Part shown: positions 1-6,749 of the stretch, in pieces
Numbering within the stretch: the first letter of the stretch is position 1
Layout: every line of letters begins with the position of its first letter
Assembly: GCA_947487895.1 (NCBI GenBank)
Contig: CANKYF010000008.1
Coordinates: 1-64,000, forward strand
From: an uncultured Flavobacteriaceae bacterium
Lineage (GTDB): Bacteria; Bacteroidota; Bacteroidia; Flavobacteriales; Flavobacteriaceae
Reading direction: 5' to 3'
Length of the DNA stretch: 64,000 nucleotides
Position numbers and translations under genes: made by a program
Notes under the pieces: generated by a model
What the model saw: the letters and a program-made list of their open reading frames with translations, nothing else
Told to the model about the DNA's origin: nothing
The model's database searches: none

Positions 1-54
1 AAAAGCCCCTTAAAAAGAAGCTTTTGAGTTATATTTTATGGTTTTTGAAGCCTT

Positions 55-81
55 GTGCAACGATTACCATTGTTGTAAGCA
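55..81 (-). repeat. Left-edge compressed recombination-like site
   Basis: On the plus strand GTGCAAC (55-61) and GTTGTAAGCA (72-81) are only 10 bp apart. Read along the genes (minus strand) this is TGCTTACAAC, a short spacer, then GTTGCAC. It has the same AAC...GTT core layout as the other unit borders but almost no spacer, so it may be a site whose interior was deleted, and GTTGCAC may be the start of a former neighbour unit. Bases 1-28 also form a weak AAAAGC/GCTTTT hairpin. Confidence 0.35.
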
Positions 82-1054
82 GTTTTTATTTATAAAATTC
101 GTATTCGTATTTAAAAGTCAATTTATTGTCTCCGTTAACTTTATCTATTTTATTTAAGAATGAGTTTTCATAGAAAAAATTCAGTTTTGTTATGCCGTTT
201 CTGTCTTCTATGGTTTTAGTTTTTACCATTCCATTTTTATCGTATTCATAATATTCCGTTTTGGCGTAATATTTAGTTTCGATAACTTGATTCTGCTCAT
301 TGTATTTACGAGTAGAAATTGTTTCTAAATTTCTAGGATTAAAATTCTCAATTCTATTTCCTTTGGAATCTGTCTTATATGCAGAATAATCCTCTTCACT
401 TATTTTAATACCGTTGAAATAAGTGATTTTTTTTGTTCCGCCAATTTTTTCTTTTGGGTTGAAGAAATACTTGAACTCTGAATAAAGTCCATTTTCATTA
501 TATCTTAATTCTCTATCGTATGATTTATCTCCGTTTTTAAATATGACGCTATTTAATTCCCATTCCTTATTTTCATTGAAGTCTGAATATATTGTAATAT
601 TTTCTTCTTTTAATTCGATTGTTCTTTTTGTAGGAATAGAATCTCCAATTTTGTACTCTGTCCTGTATGACCCATCAAATCTGTATTTATAACCATATTT
701 GAAATCTCCATTTGGTGTGAAAAATGAAATTTCAGTTAATCTATTTTGTTTATCAAACTCAAATTTGGTTTTGCTAATAACTTTGTTTGACTTATCTGTT
801 GCCTCAATAACATTTCCATTTTTGTCAAAAAGTAAATCCGTAACAATTTCTTTTCCCTCGTAAAACTTAATTCTCTTGATGTTTTTTTCAGCAGCTATCT
901 TTTTGAAAGACTCATTACTGTTTCTTTCATTATCAGGGACATTTAATGAAATGGCAAAATTTTGTCTGGATTCAGATTGTCCGAAACAAAAATTTGAAAT
1001 TAAAATAAGTAAGATTAAATACTTTTTCATTGATTTGGTCAAATTGCTTACAAC
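72..1054. repeat. Inverted end pair of cassette 1
   Basis: GTTGTAAGCA at 72-81 and its exact reverse complement TGCTTACAAC at 1045-1054 flank the gene at 86-1030. The 10-bp pair occurs at no other unit border, so it belongs to this unit. Confidence 0.8.
86..1030 (-). CDS. Secreted protein with YD/RHS-like toxin-immunity-type repeats, cassette-borne
   Basis: The product is about 314 residues. An N-terminal signal peptide (MKKYLILLILISNFCFGQS) predicts export. The body is rich in aromatic beta-strand repeats of the pattern Y/F-D-x-x-G-x-x with many Asn, Lys and Tyr (for example YEYDKNGMV near the C-terminus), as in YD-repeat or MORN-like secreted proteins of Bacteroidota. No catalytic motif is seen. 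I chose the ATG at 1030; a TTG four codons upstream is in frame but falls before the normal signal-peptide start. The gene is the only one in cassette 1, 5 bp from its left inverted end. Function unknown; family placement rests on pattern only. Confidence 0.7.
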   Translation of the reverse strand: MKKYLILLILISNFCFGQSESRQNFAISLNVPDNERNSNESFKKIAAEKNIKRIKFYEGKEIVTDLLFDKNGNVIEATDKSNKVISKTKFEFDKQNRLTEISFFTPNGDFKYGYKYRFDGSYRTEYKIGDSIPTKRTIELKEENITIYSDFNENKEWELNSVIFKNGDKSYDRELRYNENGLYSEFKYFFNPKEKIGGTKKITYFNGIKISEEDYSAYKTDSKGNRIENFNPRNLETISTRKYNEQNQVIETKYYAKTEYYEYDKNGMVKTKTIEDRNGITKLNFFYENSFLNKIDKVNGDNKLTFKYEYEFYK

Positions 1055-1236
1055 GTTAAGTATAAGAAATCGTAGGGCAGGTGATAAGCACTATCGTTTC
1101 GGTTTATTACTTAGCTAAATATAAATATTTTGCTTTTATCTTCAATATTGAAACACCAAATTTTATATTTAGCGGACTTTATTAAAACTCACAGACCTTT
1201 CGATTTAGCACAAACGCCCTATGTTTTTTATACAGT
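1055..1236 (-). repeat. Foldable inter-cassette spacer, copy A
   Basis: This 182-bp segment is about 90% identical by eye to 2794-2975. It contains nested inverted repeats: GTATAA 1060-1065 with TTATAC 1228-1233, TAGGGC 1073-1078 with GCCCTA 1216-1221, and a perfect 12-bp stem GCTAAATATAAA 1114-1125 with TTTATATTTAGC 1162-1173. Identity with copy B stops exactly at the GTT/AAC cores, beyond which the unit-specific ends begin. The layout resembles a very long attC site, whose folded single strand is the substrate of integron integrases. Confidence 0.75.
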
Positions 1237-2101
1237 GTTACCACATGTTTTATGCACTCAGTTTATTCAAACATTGTTTTAAATCCGCTATCCACTCTTC
1301 TTTTATTTCGCTGTCATTTTTAGCAGATTTCAAATTATTTTCTAAATATGGAATAAAATCCTTGTCCTTAAGCGTTTCGATTGCGTCAAACAATAACGTT
1401 CCATATTCGCCACTTTTCAATTCTTCAATAATTTGTTCTTTAATTGCAACTTGATTTCTGTTCGCTAATCCAACGATTGCCTCAAGTTTTGTTTCTTGAT
1501 GTTTATCTTTTATTCTATTCCACAATGCTTTTATAATTCGGTCATTATTTTGCTCACATAAAGTTCCGATTCCGAAAGTAGCCCAATTTCTAATTGAAGA
1601 AAAATTGTCCTCTGAAAGTTCAATTAATGTCTCAATAGCTTTTGGATTATCAACTCCAGAAATTGCCGAAACTAAACTGTAACGAACATCATTATTTTTT
1701 GAGTCTTTGAACTTTATTAATTGTAAAACTTGATTGTTAGTTAGCTTTTCATTGTTATGGCTAATGCCGAAAAACAAAGAAAATAAAACATCATCATTTT
1801 GATTTTCTTCTAATAATTCGAAATATAACTTTATTGTCTCTTCTTGTCTGAATCTTGGGTCAAAACCTAATTGAGCTAAAACGTCTATTCCGATAATCTT
1901 CTTTTTGTCAATTTGAGATTTAGCAAGTTTATAGGCTTGATTAAAAACATCATCGTTCGCTCGTTTTCGTAATTCCGATATATTATTCCAATAGGTTTTC
2001 TCAGATTTGTTATTCACTAATCTGTCAAAAATCTTTTCACTTGTCCAATTTTTTCTTCCCATTTTAATTCAGCGGAATGTTTTTTTCAAATATGTGGTAA
2101 C
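1237..2101. repeat. Inverted end pair of cassette 2
   Basis: GTTACCACAT at 1237-1246 and ATGTGGTAAC at 2092-2101 are exact reverse complements flanking the HEAT-repeat gene. They are specific to this unit. Confidence 0.8.
1250..2062 (-). CDS. HEAT-repeat protein, cassette-borne
   Basis: The 270-residue product has no signal peptide or membrane segment and consists of repeated helix pairs typical of HEAT/armadillo-type solenoids. From about residue 90 the units run at 30-35 residue intervals, for example around DVRYSLVSAISGVDNPKAIE and SIRNWATFGIGTLCEQNN. Such solenoids mediate protein binding, so a scaffold or inhibitor role is plausible but not shown. The stop codon (1250-1252) lies three bases right of the left inverted end, so the gene fills its cassette almost completely. 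The HEAT protein at 36746-37192 is a different gene in a normal context. Confidence 0.75.
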   Translation of the reverse strand: MGRKNWTSEKIFDRLVNNKSEKTYWNNISELRKRANDDVFNQAYKLAKSQIDKKKIIGIDVLAQLGFDPRFRQEETIKLYFELLEENQNDDVLFSLFFGISHNNEKLTNNQVLQLIKFKDSKNNDVRYSLVSAISGVDNPKAIETLIELSEDNFSSIRNWATFGIGTLCEQNNDRIIKALWNRIKDKHQETKLEAIVGLANRNQVAIKEQIIEELKSGEYGTLLFDAIETLKDKDFIPYLENNLKSAKNDSEIKEEWIADLKQCLNKLSA

Positions 2102-2219
2102 GTATTTGTATAACTGTTGTTACGGGATTAAAGTTACATATTTTGTTTAGAAACTAGAGTTAGTAATTACCGAGTGGATTCGGACGAAGTCGAATCCGCC
2201 GTAATTGCGGTTATGCATT
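2102..2219 (-). repeat. Foldable inter-cassette spacer, unrelated body
   Basis: This 118-bp spacer does not match copies A or B but occupies the same position between two sets of unit-specific ends. It contains a strong hairpin, GGATTCG / CGAATCC around 2177-2198, extended by outer AATTAC / GTAATT arms. Near its ends GTATAAC on the right-hand unit side and GTTATGC on the left-hand side can pair, comparable to the GTATAA/TTATAC arms of the 182-bp spacers. Confidence 0.6.
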
Positions 2220-2771
2220 GTTGCCAGTAGTTTTTATTATTTTACTTTCAATATCATTAACTCTTTCAGTCCAATATTCAACTGCTTTTTTTAAATCAGT
2301 ATTTCTTTTCTTTTTAGTCCCTGTTTTTAATTCACTCGGAAGATTGAATAAAAAATGACTATTGTTATTCCAATCTTTACTTTTTTCACTTTCTGTTTTA
2401 GGTTCTACTCTTGTCATCCAAAATCGTAAATTCTCCACATATATTTCTTTTTTTTCATTTAGAAATTCAATCAGTGCGTTTTTGTCTTTTGGAATGTAAC
2501 CTGGTCCAGAACATCCACAAGAGTGAAATGTAATTCCAGTTTCATAAAGGTCTTTCATATGATTCCACGTTTTCAAGTCAGACTTTTTAGGCGATTCAAA
2601 GTCAAGTCCCATATTTGCTGTCAATCCTCCACATTCAGGACATTTGTGAGATTGCTTTTCCCAATCTTTAAAGTCTCTGTCAATATCAACCATTAGTTTC
2701 CTTTTAAATGTTTTTCTACATTCAAAGCAAGCGTAATGTGGTTTATATGTATTAATTCCGTATCGGCACAT
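2211..2771 (-). CDS. Zinc-ribbon hypothetical protein, cassette-borne
   Basis: The 186-residue protein starts MCRYGINTYKPHYACFECRK and carries two CxxC pairs (CFEC near residue 15, CPEC near residue 44) plus a CGC near residue 83. This suggests a rubredoxin-like zinc ribbon followed by an alpha-helical C-terminal half. No signal peptide or transmembrane segment is present. The coding sequence runs through the inverted end at 2220-2229 and stops at 2211, so the last six residues (TTGNNA) are encoded by the recombination-like site. Function is unknown; a nucleic-acid or metal-binding role would fit but is inference. Confidence 0.75.
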   Translation of the reverse strand: MCRYGINTYKPHYACFECRKTFKRKLMVDIDRDFKDWEKQSHKCPECGGLTANMGLDFESPKKSDLKTWNHMKDLYETGITFHSCGCSGPGYIPKDKNALIEFLNEKKEIYVENLRFWMTRVEPKTESEKSKDWNNNSHFLFNLPSELKTGTKKKRNTDLKKAVEYWTERVNDIESKIIKTTGNNA

Positions 2772-2793
2772 TTTTGTTCAAATTACTGGCAAC
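2220..2793. repeat. Inverted end pair of cassette 3
   Basis: GTTGCCAGTA at 2220-2229 and TACTGGCAAC at 2784-2793 are exact reverse complements flanking the zinc-ribbon gene; the left copy lies inside its reading frame. Confidence 0.8.
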
Positions 2794-2975
2794 GTTAAGT
2801 ATAAGAAACGTAGGGCAGGTGATAAGCACTTTCGTTTCGGTTTATTACTTAGCTAAATATAAATATTTTGCTTTTATCTTTTTTACTATAAACGCCAAAT
2901 TTTATATTTGGCGGACTTTGTTAATATTCACAGACCTTTCGGTTTAGCACAAACGCTCTATGTTTTTTATACAGT
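2794..2975 (-). repeat. Foldable inter-cassette spacer, copy B
   Basis: This 182-bp near-copy of 1055-1236 has the GTATAA/TTATAC outer arms and TAGGGC 2811-2816 against GCTCTA 2955-2960 (one wobble). It also has a perfect hairpin CGCCAAAT / ATTTGGCG at 2891-2911. Most differences from copy A fall in the central loop; the arms are best conserved, as expected if the fold matters. Confidence 0.75.
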
Positions 2976-2987
2976 GTTATGCACTTT

Positions 2988-3389
2988 TTATTTGCAACAC
3001 CATCCAATTATTCCAACAAAAATATCTAATACATCATCTTCATTTTTCAATATCTTGTTTCCAAATTCATTCCCTCTTTCTCGCTCAAAAAATTCAAACC
3101 CATTATCTAATTTTCTTAGCCAATGTCCATCATAAGTTTTGGAATATGATTTTAATTGGCTTTCAATATATTTAATCGATTTTAAATGGTCTTTTAATTC
3201 CTCTTTTGTAACTGAAATATATTCATTCAATATACCAAGAGGAAATCCACTTTCTTTATATTCAGGAGTTATGTTTTTTATTGGCTCATAATAATCTTCA
3301 ATTAAAATTCTGAATTGAGTCAAATCGTCAATTTTTGGGAATCCAATAGCCTTATGAGCTTTGTATATTTCAGATGTTTTATAACTCAT
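2988..3389 (-). CDS. Hypothetical protein, second gene of a two-gene cassette
   Basis: A 133-residue, predominantly helical soluble protein with no recognised domain, signal peptide or membrane segment. It ends WCCK; a WLRKLDNGFEFFERERGNEF stretch near residue 92 is rich in charged and aromatic residues. Its ATG overlaps the TGA of the upstream gene by four bases (3386-3389), so the two are almost certainly translated together. A two-gene overlapping unit in a cassette is the usual layout for toxin-antitoxin, effector-immunity or small defence pairs, but no family is recognised, so that reading is inference. Confidence 0.65.
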   Translation of the reverse strand: MSYKTSEIYKAHKAIGFPKIDDLTQFRILIEDYYEPIKNITPEYKESGFPLGILNEYISVTKEELKDHLKSIKYIESQLKSYSKTYDGHWLRKLDNGFEFFERERGNEFGNKILKNEDDVLDIFVGIIGWCCK

Positions 3390-3694
3390 TTACTCTGTGT
3401 ATTTTTCCATTGCTCTAAAGCTATTTTTGAAAGAGAAGTTTCTATTTCAAAAGCTTTATGTTGATTTATAAATTCCTTTTCATTCTGTTTATACTTGTCC
3501 AAGTAAGCATATATTTCTTTTTCGGTTAAATCTTTATTAGAAATATCAGTCAAATCAGGTTTAAAGGTATAGTTATATACACCAAACCCTTTTTCATATG
3601 TTAACATTAGATATAAACCATTCATTCCATTTTTATACAAGATATATTCATAATTGGATAGATAAAGAATAACTAATTTTTCAGTAGAATTCAT
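3386..3694 (-). CDS. Hypothetical protein, first gene of a two-gene cassette
   Basis: A 102-residue soluble protein with an N-terminal Tyr-rich beta-type segment (VILYLSNYEYILYKNG) followed by charged helices ending in KALEQWKN-like residues. No motif is recognised. It lies just inside the right inverted end (11 bp from 3706) and overlaps its partner by ATGA. It may be the antitoxin or immunity member of a pair, or a single-function heterodimer subunit; the sequence does not decide. Confidence 0.6.
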   Translation of the reverse strand: MNSTEKLVILYLSNYEYILYKNGMNGLYLMLTYEKGFGVYNYTFKPDLTDISNKDLTEKEIYAYLDKYKQNEKEFINQHKAFEIETSLSKIALEQWKNTQSK

Positions 3695-3735
3695 TTTTTA
3701 TAATTGTGCATAACTTGTTATAACCTAATATTTAT

Positions 3736-3771
3736 TTTGTTTATACGGTATAAAAATACGGGATAAACAAA
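3736..3771. repeat. Hairpin in the right flank of the array
   Basis: TTTGTTTAT (3736-3744) and ATAAACAAA (3763-3771) are perfect inverted repeats with a further CGGTAT/ATACGG-like inner stem. This lies immediately upstream (in gene direction) of cassette 4, where a further attC-like or entry site would be expected. Confidence 0.55.
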
Positions 3772-3803
3772 GTTTTGGGTTGTTTTTATAATTCTATATT
3801 TAA

Positions 3804-3837
3804 AGTTAAACGAAGTTAGCTGAAAATTTTTACAAAA
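3804..3837. repeat. 34-bp repeat shared with 25670-25703
   Basis: This 34-bp stretch beginning AGTTAAACGAAG matches 25670-25703 at 30 of 34 positions in the same orientation. Both copies sit on the right border of a patch of atypical minus-strand genes. No coding potential seen. Confidence 0.6.
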
Positions 3838-3840
3838 CAA

Positions 3841-3869
3841 AAACGATTTAGCAATACACTAAACCGTTT
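3841..3869 (-). terminator. Hairpin terminator, minus or bidirectional
   Basis: AAACGATTTAG (3841-3851) pairs with CTAAACCGTTT (3859-3869) with one mismatch, and T runs follow on both strands. It would stop transcription arriving from the msrA side and insulate the cassette array. Confidence 0.6.
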
Positions 3870-3892
3870 TTTAATTTACTTTCTAAGAGGAA

Positions 3893-4042
3893 TTATATTA
3901 GAGATATGCTTCTATTCTCTAAAGCTTTAATGTTAATTGAAAGAGATTTAACAATAACATCTTGTACTACGTCTTTAACATCTTCAAATGGATCTAAAAT
4001 ATTATAGGCATAAGGGAATAGTTTGTTTTGGGAGTTTTCCAA
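3893..4042 (-). pseudogene. Decayed sigma-70-like (region 2) fragment
   Basis: A short minus-strand reading frame of about 50 codons contains KLFPYAYNILDPFEDVKDVV followed by QDVIVKSL. That resembles region 2 of ECF-type sigma factors, where an Asp/Glu-Asp-x-x-Gln-(D/E)-x-F pattern follows a YAYN-like helix. It has only a TTG as possible start, stops before region 4, and no downstream remainder is seen. I read it as a remnant; it could instead be a short unrelated protein. The 414-bp gap 3695-4108 otherwise holds only the repeats and terminator listed. Confidence 0.4.
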
Positions 4043-4108
4043 TATTTATAATTTATACTTGTAAAGTATAACAAACAAAATATGAAAAACGTAACAAGGT
4101 TTTTGAAA

Positions 4109-4768
4109 TTAATGCCCTTCTTTTAATAGTTCTTTTGGAAATTTAGCTTGAAATCGTTTCAACCTTGGTATAGAAATACGTTGTATATAAGGATGATTTG
4201 GATGTAAACGCTCATAGTTTTGATGATAGTCTTCAGCAATCCAAAATTTTTGAAACGGGTATACTTCTGCTGCTAATTTAGCATTCAGTTTTTTAGCTAA
4301 GGCTTCTTTTTTCTTTAAAATAATTTGCTTTTGCGCCTCGTTTTGATAAAAAACAATAGAACGGTATTGAGAGCCCTTGTCTGGTCCTTGGCCATTTACT
4401 TGTAAAGGGTTTTGAGATGCAAAATAAACATCAACCAGTGTTTCAAAACTAACTACTTTTGGATCATAAATAATTTCTACTGCTTCAGCATGACCAGTTC
4501 TTCCAGTATTACTTGAGGCATATGTTGGCGACTCTGTATGTCCGCCAGAATAACCAGAAATAGATTCTTCAACCCCTTTTACACTTTCATAAACAGCTTC
4601 TACACACCAAAAACAACCACTTGCAAAATAGGCTTTAGCTTTACCATTTTCTAAAGGTACTTCAACAGGTTTAGCATTGACAACATTTTCTAGTTCTTGT
4701 TTAGTTTGAGCTGAGTTTTGGCAACTGAAAAATAAAGCTATTGATAAAAGTGCAAATACGTTTTTCAT
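4109..4768 (-). CDS. msrA: Peptide methionine sulfoxide reductase A, lipoprotein form
   Basis: MsrA reduces the S-epimer of methionine sulfoxide in proteins. The 219-residue product has the catalytic GCFWC motif at 51-55 with the nucleophilic Cys at 52, followed by the family-typical GHTESPTY and YHQNY segments. An N-terminal signal ending in LFFSC (Cys16) is a lipobox, so the enzyme is probably anchored in the envelope and repairs periplasmic or surface proteins. The MsrB partner is not fused and not adjacent. It stands alone between two terminators. Identification is secure; the location is inferred from the signal. Confidence 0.95.
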   Translation of the reverse strand: MKNVFALLSIALFFSCQNSAQTKQELENVVNAKPVEVPLENGKAKAYFASGCFWCVEAVYESVKGVEESISGYSGGHTESPTYASSNTGRTGHAEAVEIIYDPKVVSFETLVDVYFASQNPLQVNGQGPDKGSQYRSIVFYQNEAQKQIILKKKEALAKKLNAKLAAEVYPFQKFWIAEDYHQNYERLHPNHPYIQRISIPRLKRFQAKFPKELLKEGH

Positions 4769-4822
4769 GGAATGTTTTTTCTTTAAGACGTATAAAAATA
4801 CAAAACCTTAATAGATACAAAT

Positions 4823-4851
4823 AAAAAAGCCTTCACAATTGTGAAGGCTTT
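4823..4851 (-). terminator. Strong palindromic terminator
   Basis: AAAGCCTTCACAA / TTGTGAAGGCTTT (4826-4851) forms a perfect 13-bp stem. On the minus strand it is followed by a T tract, so it ends the transcript of the two genes at 4872-6749. Confidence 0.85.
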
Positions 4852-4871
4852 CAATATATTTTTGAGATGGA

Positions 4872-5651
4872 TTAAAGTTTAGAAAACATTTTTTCCATTT
4901 TTGCTTTTTGTTCTTCTGCTAACATAGCATCAACCAAAATTCTACCACTGTGCTCATCTGTAATTACCTTTTTTCTAGAAGCAATTTCAACTTGAATTTG
5001 TGGAGGAATAGTGAAGAAAGATCCACCAGAAGCACCTCTTTCAATTGGTACAACAGCTAATCCGTTTTTAACGCTACCTCTAATTCTTTCGTAAGCAGAT
5101 ACTAAACGGTCTTCTATTTGACCTTTATAAGTTTCAGACTTTTCAATTAAAGCTTGCTCTTCTTTTTCAGTTTCAGCTAAAATATCATTTAACTCACCTT
5201 TTTTGTGCTTTAAATGTGTTTCGCGTTCTTTTAAACGTTCTTTAGTTTCAGAAATAACTTCTTTTTTCTGCTCTATTTGAACTTTAAATTCTTTAATATG
5301 CTTTTCTGCTAATTGAATTTCTAATTCTTGAAATTCAATTTCTTTAGATAATGAGTTGTATTCTCTGTTATTTCTAACATTTTTTTGTTGCTCATTATAC
5401 TTTTTAATTAAAGACTTAGATTCTTCAATTAAGTTTTTCTTAGAACTGATGTCATTATCAATTACTTCTAAACTAGCGACAAGTTTTTCTAATCTAATGT
5501 TTAGTCCAGCTACTTCATCTTCTAAATCACGAACTTCTAAAGGAAGTTCACCACGTACATTTCTAATTTCGTCAATACGAGAATCTATAAGTTGTAAATC
5601 GTATAAAGCTCTTAAACGCTCTTCTACAGTAACTTCTTTCTTTTTAGCCAT
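4872..5651 (-). CDS. Coiled-coil DUF164/C4 zinc-ribbon-family protein lacking its zinc cysteines
   Basis: The 259-residue protein is a long coiled coil (about residues 10-190) followed by the conserved C-terminal domain of the DUF164 (CT398/zf-RING_7) family, recognisable from IPPQIQVEIASRKKVI and GRILVD. In the family this domain normally carries CxxC...CxxC zinc ligands; here the corresponding residues are ASGGS (Ser208, Ser211) and DEHS (Asp232, Ser235), so no zinc site remains. Members are linked to RNA or secretion processes, but the function is not firmly established. It lies 3 bp downstream of the Nif3-like gene, a conserved bacterial pairing, and is probably co-transcribed with it. 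Confidence 0.9.
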   Translation of the reverse strand: MAKKKEVTVEERLRALYDLQLIDSRIDEIRNVRGELPLEVRDLEDEVAGLNIRLEKLVASLEVIDNDISSKKNLIEESKSLIKKYNEQQKNVRNNREYNSLSKEIEFQELEIQLAEKHIKEFKVQIEQKKEVISETKERLKERETHLKHKKGELNDILAETEKEEQALIEKSETYKGQIEDRLVSAYERIRGSVKNGLAVVPIERGASGGSFFTIPPQIQVEIASRKKVITDEHSGRILVDAMLAEEQKAKMEKMFSKL

Positions 5652-5654
5652 ACT

Positions 5655-6749
5655 TTAAAAATACTTAACAGGATTGGTGTTGGTGTTTGATAAAACGACT
5701 GCAAAATTAGTGATTTTTTTTGTAAGATACGTTACTAAAAGGTTTTTTGTGAACTGTTCGCTTTCGTAATGTCCTACATCTGCTAATAAAATTGAATTTT
5801 CAGCCGTAAAAAAATCGTGATATTTTAAATCTGCCGTTACAAAGGCATCTGCACCAGCAGCTTTGGCTGCATTTATTGCAAAACTACCAGAACCACCCAA
5901 AACAGCTATCTTTTTTATAGACTTATTTAAAAATCTAGAATGTCTAACACATTCTGTTTGCATGGTTGTTTTTAAATGAGATAGGAAGTCTTCTTCAGTC
6001 ATTTCATTTTCAAACTCTCCAATCATTCCCATACCAATATTTTGGTTTTTGTTCTCAATGGTTACAACTTCATAAGCTACTTCTTCATAGCTGTGAGTAT
6101 TAATAAGAGCTTTAATAACTTTAGACTCCAAATGTTTTGCAAAAATGACTGATATCTGAGTTTCTTCTTCTTGATGTGTTTTACCTTTTTCTCCAAGACT
6201 AGGGTTAGAAGCTTCATTACCTTGATAAGTGCCCATACCGTCTGTATTAAAACTACAATTGCTATAGTTGCCTATGTTTCCTGCGCCAGCATTGAACAAA
6301 GCAGTCCTCAATACCTCGGCTTCACTTTTAGGTACATAAGTGGTTAGTTTTTTTATGGTCGCAGATTGCGGAATGAGTATTTGTTTGTTTATCAACCCTA
6401 TGGTATTACAAATCATATCATTTACACCCTGCAGTGCATTATCAAGCGCTGTATGAATGGCATAAATAGCAATATTATGTTTTATGGCTTTTAATACTAC
6501 TCGCTCCACATAGGTTTTACCCGTAATTTTTTTGAGACCTTTAAAAATGATAGGGTGGAAGCTTACTATTAGGTTGCAGTTCTTTTCAATAGCTTCATCT
6601 ACTACCTTTTCTAAGGTGTCTAAAGTAACTAGAACTCCAGTTAGTTTTTCATTTTTATCACCAACTAGAAGACCGACGTTATCAAAATCTTCAGCATAAG
6701 TTAAGGGAGCTAGAGTTTCTAAATGATTAATTACATCTTGAATAATCAT
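5655..6749 (-). CDS. Nif3-like dinuclear metal centre protein
   Basis: The 364-residue protein belongs to the Nif3/YbgI/YqfO family (also annotated GTP cyclohydrolase 1 type 2 homologue), toroidal hexamers with a two-metal site. Family marks are DFDNVGLLVGD near residue 21, SFHPIIF near 64, AIHTALDNA near 97 and the C-terminal VGHYESEQF that supplies His and Glu ligands. The length exceeds the 250-residue core because of a central PII/CutA-like insertion (about residues 125-245), usual in Bacteroidota and Bacillus homologues. The physiological substrate is not known. First gene of a two-gene operon with the coiled-coil protein. Confidence 0.92.
   Translation of the reverse strand: MIIQDVINHLETLAPLTYAEDFDNVGLLVGDKNEKLTGVLVTLDTLEKVVDEAIEKNCNLIVSFHPIIFKGLKKITGKTYVERVVLKAIKHNIAIYAIHTALDNALQGVNDMICNTIGLINKQILIPQSATIKKLTTYVPKSEAEVLRTALFNAGAGNIGNYSNCSFNTDGMGTYQGNEASNPSLGEKGKTHQEEETQISVIFAKHLESKVIKALINTHSYEEVAYEVVTIENKNQNIGMGMIGEFENEMTEEDFLSHLKTTMQTECVRHSRFLNKSIKKIAVLGGSGSFAINAAKAAGADAFVTADLKYHDFFTAENSILLADVGHYESEQFTKNLLVTYLTKKITNFAVVLSNTNTNPVKYF

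Larger units (their letters stand above)
55..3714 (-). mobile_element. Integron-like cassette array without an integrase (four units)
   Basis: Four consecutive minus-strand gene units are each bounded by a unit-specific inverted repeat: GTTGTAAGCA 72-81 with 1045-1054, GTTACCACAT 1237-1246 with 2092-2101, GTTGCCAGTA 2220-2229 with 2784-2793, and GTTATGCAC 2976-2984 with 3706-3714. Between the units lie foldable spacers. In integrons the start of a cassette is complementary to the R'' core at its own end because both come from one attC site in the circular form; the pattern here is the same, though the match is longer (9-10 bp rather than about 7) and two spacers are long (182 bp). No integrase is visible in the window. 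Structure is seen directly; the integron relationship is inference. Confidence 0.6.
2976..3714. repeat. Inverted end pair of cassette 4
   Basis: GTTATGCAC at 2976-2984 and GTGCATAAC at 3706-3714 are exact 9-bp reverse complements flanking a two-gene unit. Confidence 0.75.

Noticed and set aside
876-1118. Plus-strand frames across the cassette array
   Set aside because: They are reverse-strand shadows of the minus-strand genes or run across the spacers, with biased low-complexity composition.
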